Positions 27,828 through 36,424 of a stretch of DNA of 64,000 nucleotides are shown here, piece by piece (the stretch's first letter is position 1; each line of letters opens with the position of its first letter). The stretch spans positions 1 through 64,000 of the forward strand of contig JAUQYW010000652.1 in NCBI GenBank assembly GCA_030587525.1, given 5' to 3'. The stretch comes from Candidatus Sigynarchaeota archaeon. GTDB lineage: Archaea; Asgardarchaeota; Lokiarchaeia; Sigynarchaeales; Sigynarchaeaceae. The notes beneath the pieces were generated by a model that saw only the letters and a list, made by a program, of their open reading frames with translations, had not been told where the DNA came from and did not search any database. The position numbers and the translations under genes are program-made.

Positions 27828-30707
27828 TTACTGAGATGATCCCTGTTTCTCGTCATCTCCGGAACCGTCCTTTACAGCCGGTCTCTTGTCATCGGGATCA
27901 TCCGCCTTCCCGGGCTTGCCATCCTTCTTTCCTTCTAGTCCAGGTTCCGTATCCCCAACTTTTTGGCTCGCGTCGGGTTTCCCCTCGATATTTTTCAGGC
28001 CCTGGGATTTTTCCTTCGCGGTTCTGGAATAAAATGCCTTCACGCCGAGATCCTTGTCGAGCTGGGGCATGATCTCGCCGAACTTGCCGTCCTTCAGTTG
28101 GCCGATAGACCGCGGCATTGTTTCCTTCTGCTTTGATGCCATAAGCGATTTTTCCGCGATGTGCGACTCGAGGGCTTGTTTTAGCCGCTCTGCGAAACTC
28201 AAGAAAACATATTCCCGCGAGGAGAGGATCCATTCTGGTTGTGTTCCCACGATGAGAGGGTCCATTCTCGCCGCACCCTTGGTCAAGAAATCGGCAAACT
28301 TTTCCAGATTCTTGCTATCCGGGGTTATATTTTCATCGATGTCTACCCGGTTTTTGGCGAGATCGGCGATGCTTTGCATGATGCTCAAAATTTCCTTGAT
28401 ATACGGGTCTGTATTTTCAAGGCTACCCCGGGCCTGGAGAACGATAACATATCGGGGGAGTTTTATTCCCTGGAGCTCCATTTCTTTTTGCTCGAGCACT
28501 TTTTTTGCCTCGAGTGCCGCGAGTGCATCGTGCTCCTTCGTGCCAGCACGTGCAATGATGCCACGGAAATCGGGCGTGTTGATCAACGAATCGATGAGAT
28601 CGACCTTGTCGTATTCGGCAGCAAATGAAGGCTGCAATAAATAATGCATTCGTGGCATAGCCTTTCCGACCTGGGCGATATAAGTGCTTCGGAACAATAC
28701 CATGGCGAAATAATCCTCCTTTGGATAGAAAAACACGGGATGATCTTCCTCGTGTTCCAGCTCATCGAGTATATCACTCCAGGATACATTCTTGTAGAAA
28801 TAGCTATATTTCGCGGGTTCATTGTCCCGGATTTCCCCGATGATCCTGTATAAAACATCGGCACCGGATGGCAATTGCTGCTTGAGCTCGATGAACTTGT
28901 ACCACGGCATCACCAGTACCTTCAATTCCTCTTGTGACCCCGCTGCTTCAAATCGCTCGTGTTTATAATTTTCAGACCAGTTGATCGAAAATTGTACCTT
29001 CTCGAACACGAGCGATGATATCCGCCTTGCCTGGAACAAGTCTTCAAACGCGCGGAACGATGGGGGGATTAACACGTGCAGTATCGGGGGAAATCGTGGA
29101 TCGAACCGTATCGGGTTGCTCGCGCCGGCCGAGATCAGCCGATATACAGCCCACACGCCGGAATGGGCATCCATCGCTCCTAATGCTCTTTCCAGGGGCT
29201 TCAATTTCTCGATCTTTGCCTCGATGCCTTTTTTTCGATCCTGGTCCTGCTGCGACTGCTCCCATGGTAGCGCCTTGACCTTTTCCTCGAACATAGCAAC
29301 CGTGCTCGTGCACGCGGATTTTTTCGTGCTCAAGCCATCGGGCACGTCGCATTTCAAGGAAAAGATCTTGATCTCATCCTCGATTTCCGAGCAAACTGCC
29401 TTCCACCTCGCGAGGGTCGCTGCTTTCATAGCTTCCACCTGGTCCGAGTTGTACAGGTTCATAGTTGCGAGCCGGGCCAGGCGCAGCGCGTTCTGGATGT
29501 TCAGCTTCTTATTGATGAAATTATCCAGGAACGCCTTGCAGAAGACGTGCGCGGACTCGGACTCGATTTCCCACTGCGTGCCGATGAAATACTTGACGCC
29601 GCCCGAGAAGAAGTATTGAAACAGGTTGTTTTCCGGAGACGTGTCGTAGATCACGTTTGCCCGTGTCGAGTCGCACGCGTTCAAGAATAATATCGCGGGA
29701 AACGCCGTGCTTTTCTTGAAAACAGCCGCGATCTCCTTGGACGAATCGTTCCTGCGCCGGTCGCGGTAAAAAACTTCCGATTTCAGCGGTTCATCAGGGT
29801 TGAACTTGAGATGGCTCGTGAAAAACAGCGCAAGTGGCTTCCTATTCTTGAATTCCTTGTCCACGTCAACGAGAATATCACGTTGCCAGTTTTCAGATGA
29901 ATAGTTCTCGATCAACGAGACTTGTTCTGGATACCGGGCTTGGATCTCCTTGATGAATGCGATGTAGTCCTCGAGCCCGCTGTAGAGCTCAAAGAAATTC
30001 TTGGACGCAAAGATCACGAAGCGCAGCGAATCAAGGATCGCTCCACTATCCTCCTGGAGCATCCGGGCTTTCTCTACCGTGGAGATATTCGCTTCTTCCG
30101 GCTTGAACAAGCCAGATAGCTCGACATTGATCTCCAGAGATAAGTATTTGCCTTGATCCAGCATCATCATTTCCCACGGAACGGTCAAGTCATTCGATAT
30201 GATCTTGAGGGTCTTCACGCCGTAGATCATATATCGTGACTCCGTACATAACGACTCGATCCGGGCCGCGATTTTTTCCGGAAAGAAGCGATTCATGTTA
30301 TTTCCAATTTCCTCGATGTCATCCTTCAACTTGAGATCCTGGGCCATGATGCCTTGGATTGTTTTGTAATCATCGAGACTGACTTCGTTCCGTTCAGCAA
30401 TGATCTCCCCAGCATACTGGAAGATGAATAAATATGAAATGGCCGAAAAATTGACGTTTTTCTTTAATTGAATGATGAGTTGGCGGATGACCGCATTTTT
30501 GCAGGGTAATTCATCGACGTTCTTGTCGGGGTGCCTTCCCAGGTACCCGTTCAAGAACCGTTCCATTTCATCGCTGGAGCATGGTCCTTCCTGAGCTATC
30601 AATTTCTTGACATCCAAGACCGAGCTAATCGGTATGCTCACTTCGCGAAAGATGTACAGGAAGGCAGTGCCTTCATTTCCCGGGTTATCCATCACTTCGT
30701 GGAACAC
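27828..30707 (-). CDS. CHAT-domain (caspase-like) cysteine protease
   Basis: 959 residues. Residues about 155-430 are a CHAT domain, the caspase/separase-type protease found in bacterial gasdermin and type III-E CRISPR (Craspase) systems: a strand PLALFFTSH with catalytic His299, then AILFLNACDSTRAN with catalytic Cys345, and the family's closing YFFSGGVKYFIGTQWEIESESAHVFCKAFL. The first 150 residues are helical; residues 430-900 are a large, unrecognised helical part, perhaps a sensor. The last 55 residues are disordered and rich in Lys, Asp and Pro. Start is GTG and overlaps the upstream EF1A-like gene by 23 bp, so the pair is translationally coupled. Substrate unknown. Confidence 0.82.
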   Translation of the reverse strand: MFHEVMDNPGNEGTAFLYIFREVSIPISSVLDVKKLIAQEGPCSSDEMERFLNGYLGRHPDKNVDELPCKNAVIRQLIIQLKKNVNFSAISYLFIFQYAGEIIAERNEVSLDDYKTIQGIMAQDLKLKDDIEEIGNNMNRFFPEKIAARIESLCTESRYMIYGVKTLKIISNDLTVPWEMMMLDQGKYLSLEINVELSGLFKPEEANISTVEKARMLQEDSGAILDSLRFVIFASKNFFELYSGLEDYIAFIKEIQARYPEQVSLIENYSSENWQRDILVDVDKEFKNRKPLALFFTSHLKFNPDEPLKSEVFYRDRRRNDSSKEIAAVFKKSTAFPAILFLNACDSTRANVIYDTSPENNLFQYFFSGGVKYFIGTQWEIESESAHVFCKAFLDNFINKKLNIQNALRLARLATMNLYNSDQVEAMKAATLARWKAVCSEIEDEIKIFSLKCDVPDGLSTKKSACTSTVAMFEEKVKALPWEQSQQDQDRKKGIEAKIEKLKPLERALGAMDAHSGVWAVYRLISAGASNPIRFDPRFPPILHVLIPPSFRAFEDLFQARRISSLVFEKVQFSINWSENYKHERFEAAGSQEELKVLVMPWYKFIELKQQLPSGADVLYRIIGEIRDNEPAKYSYFYKNVSWSDILDELEHEEDHPVFFYPKEDYFAMVLFRSTYIAQVGKAMPRMHYLLQPSFAAEYDKVDLIDSLINTPDFRGIIARAGTKEHDALAALEAKKVLEQKEMELQGIKLPRYVIVLQARGSLENTDPYIKEILSIMQSIADLAKNRVDIDENITPDSKNLEKFADFLTKGAARMDPLIVGTQPEWILSSREYVFLSFAERLKQALESHIAEKSLMASKQKETMPRSIGQLKDGKFGEIMPQLDKDLGVKAFYSRTAKEKSQGLKNIEGKPDASQKVGDTEPGLEGKKDGKPGKADDPDDKRPAVKDGSGDDEKQGSSQ

Positions 30708-32097
30708 CTCTAGTGATCAATCCTATCGCGATGATTTCCTTGCCTTGTTTCATGAAGAATCGGCACAACGACGAATTTTTGTTAGTGTCATAGCTCTCGA
30801 AGGCGATCTTGCCATCCACGATCTTCATCGTGACTTCCGTGAGAGTCCTGGCAGGGATGATGCTCGTGACAACCTGGGCATCTTGCTGGGAAACCTTGAT
30901 AAGCTGCTCCTCGCCCGAGGCCTCAGCCTTGATCTTGTAAAAAAACTTCGAGCATATCACGATCTTGCATGTATATGATTTGTTGTTGAAAAAGAATGTG
31001 TAACTCTCGCCGTTCCGAAGATCTTTCCCAAATACTAGCAAGAAAGCCTGGAAATCGGCAGCTGTGATGGGCGGCTCGTCTTCGAGACCAATGACCGACC
31101 CGTTCAGGGTCTTGAGATCGAGGTTAGGTGCCAGGAATTGCACGTAGGTGTATTCGTCGGTTTGTACCTCGTCGAGTTCCTGGCCAGACATGTCGAAAAA
31201 TCGCACGTCGATCATCTTGCCAAGGGGATAGATAACCAAGCGCGTCGTTTTCTTTGACACGGTACCAGATTCCACGATGCCAAAAACGACGGGGGTCTTT
31301 CTGTTTTTTATGGTTATTTCTTTTTCATTCCCTACCAGGATGCGGATGCGGGACTTATCACTTTTCATTTTCGATGATATCTTCTGGATCGTATCAAACA
31401 ATGAAAGACCGTCATACCACTCCATATTCTTGCTGATCTCGGTGACATTATCGCCGAGCAATGCTGACGTGGGGATGAAGAGCCGGTTTTTAAAATAAAT
31501 TTGCTCGCTATCGAGGATATCTTCAATGAACTTTTTAACTTTTTTAAATTGCGCCTCTTGCCACTTCACGGACGGGTCATCCATGAAATTGATGCAAAAG
31601 ATCACGGATTGGTAATTGAAAGTTTTCAAGATGAGCAACAAATTCCGTCCTGTCTCGGAATCAACGCTCAAGGCTTCTTGATATTGGTTTTCCACTGCCG
31701 ACACGACGAAAATCGCGATGTCGGCGATGATCAAACCCTTGATCCACTCGGTCAAGTAATGCTTGTTTCCCGGCGTGTCGATGGACAAGATGCGCTTGGA
31801 TCCGTGCTCTTGAACCCACTCGTTGATGTAAATTTCCGTGGTCATGCGGTCCTTACGCTCTTCTTCGTGGAAAAGGCCCTTTATCAATGCATTAAAATCC
31901 TTGAAATATTTCGGCAGCGCTCGCAAGAAATACGCGTAATTCCTCGTGTCTTGTTGGAACATCTTGATGAATTGCTCATCAAACATGGACCGATTCATTT
32001 GAAAGAGTAACTGCCCGTTCAGCGTGGATTTTCCTTGCATCTTGTGACCGATGAACATTATCTTGAGCTTACCTTCTTGGGGATTTTCGATGCTCAC
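30685..32097 (-). CDS. EF1A/EF-Tu-like translational GTPase paralogue
   Basis: 470 residues laid out like elongation factor 1A: G domain (1-230), then two beta-barrel-like domains. G1 is GHKMQGKST (17-25) and G3 is DTPG (107-110), followed by a HYLTEWIKG helix like the EF1A switch II; G5 is PTSALLGDN, as in EF1A. Two key positions are altered: the switch II His of DxPGH is Asn (DTPGN), and the NKxD motif is NFMD, which weakens guanine recognition. It is thus a divergent paralogue, not the housekeeping factor. Start GTG. It overlaps the CHAT protease gene by 23 bp. A regulatory, decoy or target role with the protease is an inference from context. Confidence 0.8.
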   Translation of the reverse strand: MSIENPQEGKLKIMFIGHKMQGKSTLNGQLLFQMNRSMFDEQFIKMFQQDTRNYAYFLRALPKYFKDFNALIKGLFHEEERKDRMTTEIYINEWVQEHGSKRILSIDTPGNKHYLTEWIKGLIIADIAIFVVSAVENQYQEALSVDSETGRNLLLILKTFNYQSVIFCINFMDDPSVKWQEAQFKKVKKFIEDILDSEQIYFKNRLFIPTSALLGDNVTEISKNMEWYDGLSLFDTIQKISSKMKSDKSRIRILVGNEKEITIKNRKTPVVFGIVESGTVSKKTTRLVIYPLGKMIDVRFFDMSGQELDEVQTDEYTYVQFLAPNLDLKTLNGSVIGLEDEPPITAADFQAFLLVFGKDLRNGESYTFFFNNKSYTCKIVICSKFFYKIKAEASGEEQLIKVSQQDAQVVTSIIPARTLTEVTMKIVDGKIAFESYDTNKNSSLCRFFMKQGKEIIAIGLITRGVPRSDG

Positions 32098-32204
32098 GAT
32101 TTATCCACGCCGTCAAGAAATCAAGTGAAGAACGTAATATCTTGATAACAGATATAGCCGCGCATTTTTAAGAATGACTTTGAAACGAGCCAATCGATGA
32201 TTTT

Positions 32205-32210
32205 AAAAAA
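32205..32210 (-). terminator. T-rich terminator after the LRR gene
   Basis: Six T, with more T-rich sequence just upstream, on the minus strand past the LRR stop codon. It separates the LRR gene from the GTPase-CHAT pair, which has its own spacer. Confidence 0.35.
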
Positions 32211-32247
32211 TAAGAAATTTGGAAATGGAGGAAAAAGAACCGTTCAC

Positions 32248-33534
32248 TCAAGCAGAGAAATTACCAACCCAATTCTTAAGACCAGGCGCTAGCTTGCTGA
32301 GCGGATTATTCTCGACCAATAAGAATTGCAGCTTGGTCAAGTGCTTTATCGTTTCTGGTAAACTTTCCAGTTTGTTGTTGCGGACATCAAGTCGAACGAT
32401 TGCAGCGAGATCACCGATTTTTCCTGGCAATGAAACTAACTGGTTGTTAAAAGCGTCAAGTCGTATAAGCGCCTTGAGCTTCACGATCGTCTCGGGCAAG
32501 GAATCGAGCTTGTTCCCGTTAACGCTCACCATTTCGAGTGCTTCCAGCTGCCCGATAGAATCGGGCATGGAGGTCAAGCTGTTGTCCGCGAGGCTCAGCC
32601 ACTTCAAGAATTTCAAGCTCCCGATCTTGGCTGGCAATGATTTCAAACCTGTATTAAACAAGCCAAGAGCGAGCACGTGGCCATCTTCGCTTGCGAATCC
32701 AAACGTGTTCCACTCGACGCGATCGAGGTGCGGGATCGGTTTTCCGATGAATTCCTCTATCGAATACAGGACGGCGCATTCCGTGGCGGTCAACAAGACG
32801 CCGTGGTAATCTTGCATTCCATCCTTGGTCACATCTTTCAAGGTCAAGACGAACGGCGCTGGATGCTGGATCAATGGCGAGGATGGCAAGGATCGTGAAA
32901 ACTTGCTTGGTGTAATGTCAGCGGCTTTTAGAGCCAAGTACTCGTTGGTCATCGAAGACACGAGTCCTGATCGAAGATCTTGCTGGAGCTCATCGCGATA
33001 CCGGATGGCGGTGCCGGTGCTCACCTTGGAGGGATTTTCAGTTATTTCTTTCGGGTAAGCTTGAGAAACATCGATGACATTCAAGACCGCGCGTCCTTTT
33101 TCCGACACGCTAAATATCACCTTCCCGTCAGGAGCTTGTTTCTTGATGAGCAAGCCTTCTTTCCAGAGCTGGTTGAGGTAATTCGATTCAACGCTCCGGG
33201 ATCGCATCGTCTTTTTTACGACATCGGCTGCCGTTGCAATATTGTTTAATTCGACAACTGCCACCAAGGATTTGATCTTGGTGCTTGAGACAGCCCCGGC
33301 ATCACTCTTGATTGGTGCTTCCGAGGAGGATGAAACAGGTTCATACAAGTTACTTCTGTCCAGGAAAGATTGATGTGCATAGGAAATGGGCCGCGCTGCA
33401 TCACTGGATGCGAGGTTCGAGGGCGAATAATTGATGTCCAGGTCTTTCAAGCCGAGCAATTGCCTTATATTGAGGTCTTTTTGGACGTCCTTGGATTTAC
33501 GTCCACGTGAAGAATTAGGGCCATTATATTCCAT
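32248..33534 (-). CDS. Leucine-rich-repeat protein with winged-helix-like domain
   Basis: 428 residues. Residues about 85-155 resemble a winged helix (SLVAVVELNNIATAADVVKK, then a recognition-type helix and a KVIFSVSEKGRAVL wing). A middle linker of 60 residues follows. Residues about 240-420 hold a domain opening WNTFGFASEDGHVLALGLFNTGL and then about six LRRs of 23 residues with the SLPxxIGxLxxLxxLxLxxNxLxSLP consensus, typical of bacterial and plant intracellular LRRs. No signal peptide or membrane helix, so it is cytoplasmic. LRRs act as recognition surfaces. The position directly upstream of the EF1A-like/CHAT operon and on the same strand suggests a sensor or regulator for it, but that is unproven. 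Confidence 0.75.
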   Translation of the reverse strand: MEYNGPNSSRGRKSKDVQKDLNIRQLLGLKDLDINYSPSNLASSDAARPISYAHQSFLDRSNLYEPVSSSSEAPIKSDAGAVSSTKIKSLVAVVELNNIATAADVVKKTMRSRSVESNYLNQLWKEGLLIKKQAPDGKVIFSVSEKGRAVLNVIDVSQAYPKEITENPSKVSTGTAIRYRDELQQDLRSGLVSSMTNEYLALKAADITPSKFSRSLPSSPLIQHPAPFVLTLKDVTKDGMQDYHGVLLTATECAVLYSIEEFIGKPIPHLDRVEWNTFGFASEDGHVLALGLFNTGLKSLPAKIGSLKFLKWLSLADNSLTSMPDSIGQLEALEMVSVNGNKLDSLPETIVKLKALIRLDAFNNQLVSLPGKIGDLAAIVRLDVRNNKLESLPETIKHLTKLQFLLVENNPLSKLAPGLKNWVGNFSA

Positions 33535-33564
33535 TATATCACGCTCTTATCGTCTTTTTTTATT

Positions 33565-33607
33565 GGTGTTTAAAGTGTTGATGCTGTTTAATCATTGTTT
33601 AAACACC
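33565..33607. promoter_or_regulatory. Inverted repeat in divergent promoter region
   Basis: Perfect 10-bp arms GGTGTTTAAA and TTTAAACACC separated by 23 bp, with a third GTTTAA inside. It lies about 31-73 bp upstream of the LRR start, where its TATA-like TTTAAA would be expected, and upstream of the rightward gene at 33781. It is a candidate operator for both. Confidence 0.5.
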
Positions 33608-33780
33608 ATCATATTTAAAGATTTTGGCCATGTCCGATAAGGATTAGGCCTTTACAAGTTACCGATAACTTGAGTATAAAGCACGTCTCGTCGCCACGTT
33701 GAGACCGTTGTTAAATACTCCGATGCCGAAAGATAAGATATACATCTTGCAATGCAAATATCAGCGAGGGAACAATTCTC

Positions 33781-34524
33781 ATGGATAGCAACTGGCTTTG
33801 GATACCACCGGAGAACGCCGAGCAACAGTTGAAGGGGAGGGCTAAAGATTTCTTCCACTGGTTGCAATTATTGAAGGAAAAGTTGTTCTACGTTGCAAAA
33901 AACGTTCAAGAAGAAGCTTTTCGCTTTGATATCATCAAGGAATACCATGAAATAAAAACGAATGATAGCGAATTCCTTTACGTGCCTGCCGGTGAACTGG
34001 ATGATGCCCTCGATAAATTGAAAAAGAAAGCTCCCACGCGGACGCGGAATTTCAAGTTCACGCTGAACATGCTCTTCACGTCCCAGGCAGGAACGAGCTC
34101 GAACGAGCTTTCCATCCTCAGCGACATCGCTTTCTTTTACAGGAAAAATAAGGAAGACACTGCGCGGGATCTCGACACGATCTCAAAATCGGTTGTATTT
34201 CAAAACGAGCCCATGTGTGTTAATATCGTGGACCACGTTGCTCCTTTGTTCACCTTGTTGATATATCAAGCAAATATCTACGAGAACAAGTTCAAGTTCA
34301 CCTTGAACCCGTTAAAAAGGGAGAACCGGATCATTGACATTGTCGGCATGATCGCAAGCATGCTTAAAGAAGTCCATCTTGAAGATCTCACGGGACTGCT
34401 CGATCAATATGATGATGTCATAATAACCTTCTTGAGATTCTGCAAAGACAACAGTTACAAACCGTTCTACACGGCGGATAAACCCATCAGCGGCGCACCG
34501 CCACCGAGCCAGCTGCACACATGA
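33781..34524 (+). CDS. Conserved-looking protein of unknown function, paralogue 1
   Basis: 247 residues, soluble, no signal peptide. It shares a layout and motifs with the next gene: Pro-Pro-E start, ARDxFxWxLxLKE near residue 20, a strand pair with IKTND.E near residue 57, LSDIAFFYRKxxEDT near residue 115, and VDHVAPLFTLLIYQA then LDFC-like end. No known domain was recognised; the alternation suggests an alpha/beta or all-helical regulatory fold. A TATA-like AGATATACAT lies about 40 nt upstream and a GAGGG ribosome site 11 nt before the ATG. The last base of its stop codon is followed by the AAGGAG of the next gene, so they form one operon. Confidence 0.6.
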   Translation: MDSNWLWIPPENAEQQLKGRAKDFFHWLQLLKEKLFYVAKNVQEEAFRFDIIKEYHEIKTNDSEFLYVPAGELDDALDKLKKKAPTRTRNFKFTLNMLFTSQAGTSSNELSILSDIAFFYRKNKEDTARDLDTISKSVVFQNEPMCVNIVDHVAPLFTLLIYQANIYENKFKFTLNPLKRENRIIDIVGMIASMLKEVHLEDLTGLLDQYDDVIITFLRFCKDNSYKPFYTADKPISGAPPPSQLHT

Positions 34525-34529
34525 AGGAG
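34524..34529 (+). promoter_or_regulatory. Ribosome binding site AAGGAG of paralogue 2
   Basis: AAGGAG, 9 nt before the ATG at 34539. It favours that ATG over an ATG at 34521 that overlaps the previous stop codon. Confidence 0.6.
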
Positions 34530-34538
34530 ATGACTGCC

Positions 34539-35282
34539 ATGCCGATGAACTTGATACCCCCGGAAAAAGTGGACGAGATCATGCCACCACGGGCGCGCGA
34601 CGTTTTCAAATGGATGTTGAAGCTGAAAGAAGACATCGTGTTCGTGGGAAAACACGACACCATGGATTTGTACCAGATCAACATCAAAAAAGATTACATC
34701 CAGATCGAAACGAACGATGGCGAGACGCACTTCAGGGAAGCGGGAAACGTCAGCGACTTGAAAGAGCAAGCCGAGGAACGCCAGCCAAAAGTCACGAAAA
34801 AGTTCGTTTTCGTGCTGAACATCATACTCGATTTCGAGGCCGACAACAACAAGCCAAAAATGATAATGATGTCCGACCTGGCGTTCTTTTACAGGAAAAA
34901 AGAAGAGGACACGGAAACGGACATAGATTCCATTCGTGCCGGTGTGAAAAAATCCGGGATCGATGTATCGATGAACGTTGTCGAGGGCCTTGGCTCGATT
35001 CTTGACTTGCTTGCCTATCAATCCAGAGCTCCGGCCAATGAATTCAAATATGGAATATCATTGTTAAAACAAGATGATCGGATCGTCGAAATATTGAAAA
35101 CGTACTCATACGCCGATCAAGATTTCCACCTGGAGCTTCTCGGCCGGTTTTTGGCCTATTATGGACAGATGATCGAGTTTACGCTCGATTTTTGCCACGA
35201 AAACAAGTACTTGCCGATCATCACCATCGATACGTCGCACCCCGCCAAGCCAGCTTCAGATCCTGGCACGATGTACGGTTAA
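34539..35282 (+). CDS. Conserved-looking protein of unknown function, paralogue 2
   Basis: 247 residues from the ATG chosen. It is a tandem duplicate of the preceding gene: shared motifs include IPPEKVDEI/WIPPENAEQ at the start, RARDVFKWMLKLKEDIVFVGK, IQIETNDGE, the strongly conserved MSDLAFFYRKKEEDTETDID, VEGLGSILDLLAYQ and EFTLDFCHENKY at the end. No catalytic motif or known family was seen. The two have diverged enough that the duplication is old. A strong AAGGAG and shared message with paralogue 1 suggest that both products are made together, perhaps as a heterodimer. Confidence 0.6.
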   Translation: MPMNLIPPEKVDEIMPPRARDVFKWMLKLKEDIVFVGKHDTMDLYQINIKKDYIQIETNDGETHFREAGNVSDLKEQAEERQPKVTKKFVFVLNIILDFEADNNKPKMIMMSDLAFFYRKKEEDTETDIDSIRAGVKKSGIDVSMNVVEGLGSILDLLAYQSRAPANEFKYGISLLKQDDRIVEILKTYSYADQDFHLELLGRFLAYYGQMIEFTLDFCHENKYLPIITIDTSHPAKPASDPGTMYG

Positions 35283-35296
35283 TTTTTTTGTTTTTT
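35283..35296 (+). terminator. T-rich terminator after the tandem paralogues
   Basis: Runs of seven and six T broken by one G, directly after the stop codon. The remaining spacer to 35537 shows no gene. Confidence 0.5.
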
Positions 35297-35537
35297 ATTG
35301 ATTTCTTGCTGATTTCACGCTGGATAAATGTTTTGCTAATCCTGGTTGATTTGGTTCCTTGATAGTATTTTTTAATTTCAGCAAAACTCTTGTTCTGCTT
35401 TTGTGTATGCCTTCTTTCTCATCGAAGTTGATAAGCGAATCACTTTTCGTTAATAATGCTTTTGCCCGGGGCTCAAGGTTTATTAGACCTTGGGTGTTGT
35501 GCTGAATAAGTAAGAAATTTTGGCGTAGGCGATCCGA

Positions 35538-36341
35538 GTGGTAGAATCTAACAAGCCCGAGAATGAAAAACCAGAGGAAAAGGAAAAAAAGGAAAACCCG
35601 GTCATGAAATTCTTTTCAGACACGATCCTGAGACCAATGGATAAAGTATTCGATGGAATCTTGAAAGCCGTGGAAAACGCGGGGATGACGAATCAGATCC
35701 AGTATCCGTTTTACCTCACCCAAGACATGCTGTGGTGGGGAATCACCCACAACTTGTTTGGCTTCGAGATCTATGGCAGCGAGAATGTGCCTCCGGAGGG
35801 TAAAGCAGCGGTCGTTTGTGCTAACCATCAAAGCCTTTTCGACCCTGTCATCTATTGCGTAACATTTGCACATTACTCGCGCCGGCGCATCCATGTCATG
35901 GGAAAGGAAGAAATGTTCACCGTCCCGCTCATCCAAAGTTATATCAAGTGGTGTTACGCGTTTCCGGTCAAGCGCGGCGAGCACGATGAGGCGGCATACC
36001 AGAAGGCGCTCGATTTCTTGCGCCAGGGCGAGCTTGTCGGCATGTATCCAGAAGGCACGACGAATCTCGGGGAATATGGCTTCCTCGAGCCCAAAACCGG
36101 TGCTGCCCGCATGGCCATCGATGCAAAAGTACCGATCCTCCCCGTGGGCATCACGGGCGTGGAACGGATATTGCCTCGAAGCCAGAATTTCCCCAACTTG
36201 AGCGAGAAATTGACCGTCAAGATAGGTGAACCGATCACGATCCACGAGAAATTTTTCGACAAGAAAGACATCGGTCATGATGATTTGAAAAAGATTATGG
36301 ACCTCGTGATGGAAAAAATCAAGGGATTGCTCCTTTATTGA
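35538..36341 (+). CDS. PlsC-type 1-acylglycerol-3-phosphate acyltransferase
   Basis: 267 residues. The acyltransferase blocks are clear: NHQSLFD (HX4D, His97 and Asp102) for catalysis, the block II region with GKEEMFTVPLI, block III YPEGTTN for phosphate binding and block IV VPILPVGITGVERI. PlsC enzymes put a second acyl chain on lysophosphatidic acid at the membrane; a hydrophobic stretch near residues 57-75 could touch the bilayer. Most archaea use ether lipids and lack this step, so the presence of a good copy is notable: it may reflect acyl lipid use or another acceptor. Start is GTG, with a charged N-terminal extension of about 20 residues. It appears to be a single-gene unit. Confidence 0.85.
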   Translation: MVESNKPENEKPEEKEKKENPVMKFFSDTILRPMDKVFDGILKAVENAGMTNQIQYPFYLTQDMLWWGITHNLFGFEIYGSENVPPEGKAAVVCANHQSLFDPVIYCVTFAHYSRRRIHVMGKEEMFTVPLIQSYIKWCYAFPVKRGEHDEAAYQKALDFLRQGELVGMYPEGTTNLGEYGFLEPKTGAARMAIDAKVPILPVGITGVERILPRSQNFPNLSEKLTVKIGEPITIHEKFFDKKDIGHDDLKKIMDLVMEKIKGLLLY

Positions 36342-36382
36342 ACGTGCTTCGATTCTTTTCTCATCTTTATAGCGTGTTATCC

Positions 36383-36390
36383 TTTTTTTT
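36383..36390 (+). terminator. Oligo-T terminator after plsC-like gene
   Basis: Eight T about 40 bp past the stop codon and before the second SIR2-TPR gene. Confidence 0.45.
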
Positions 36391-36424
36391 CATGCTCTTG
36401 CCCAGCGATTAATGAAGATCCGTC

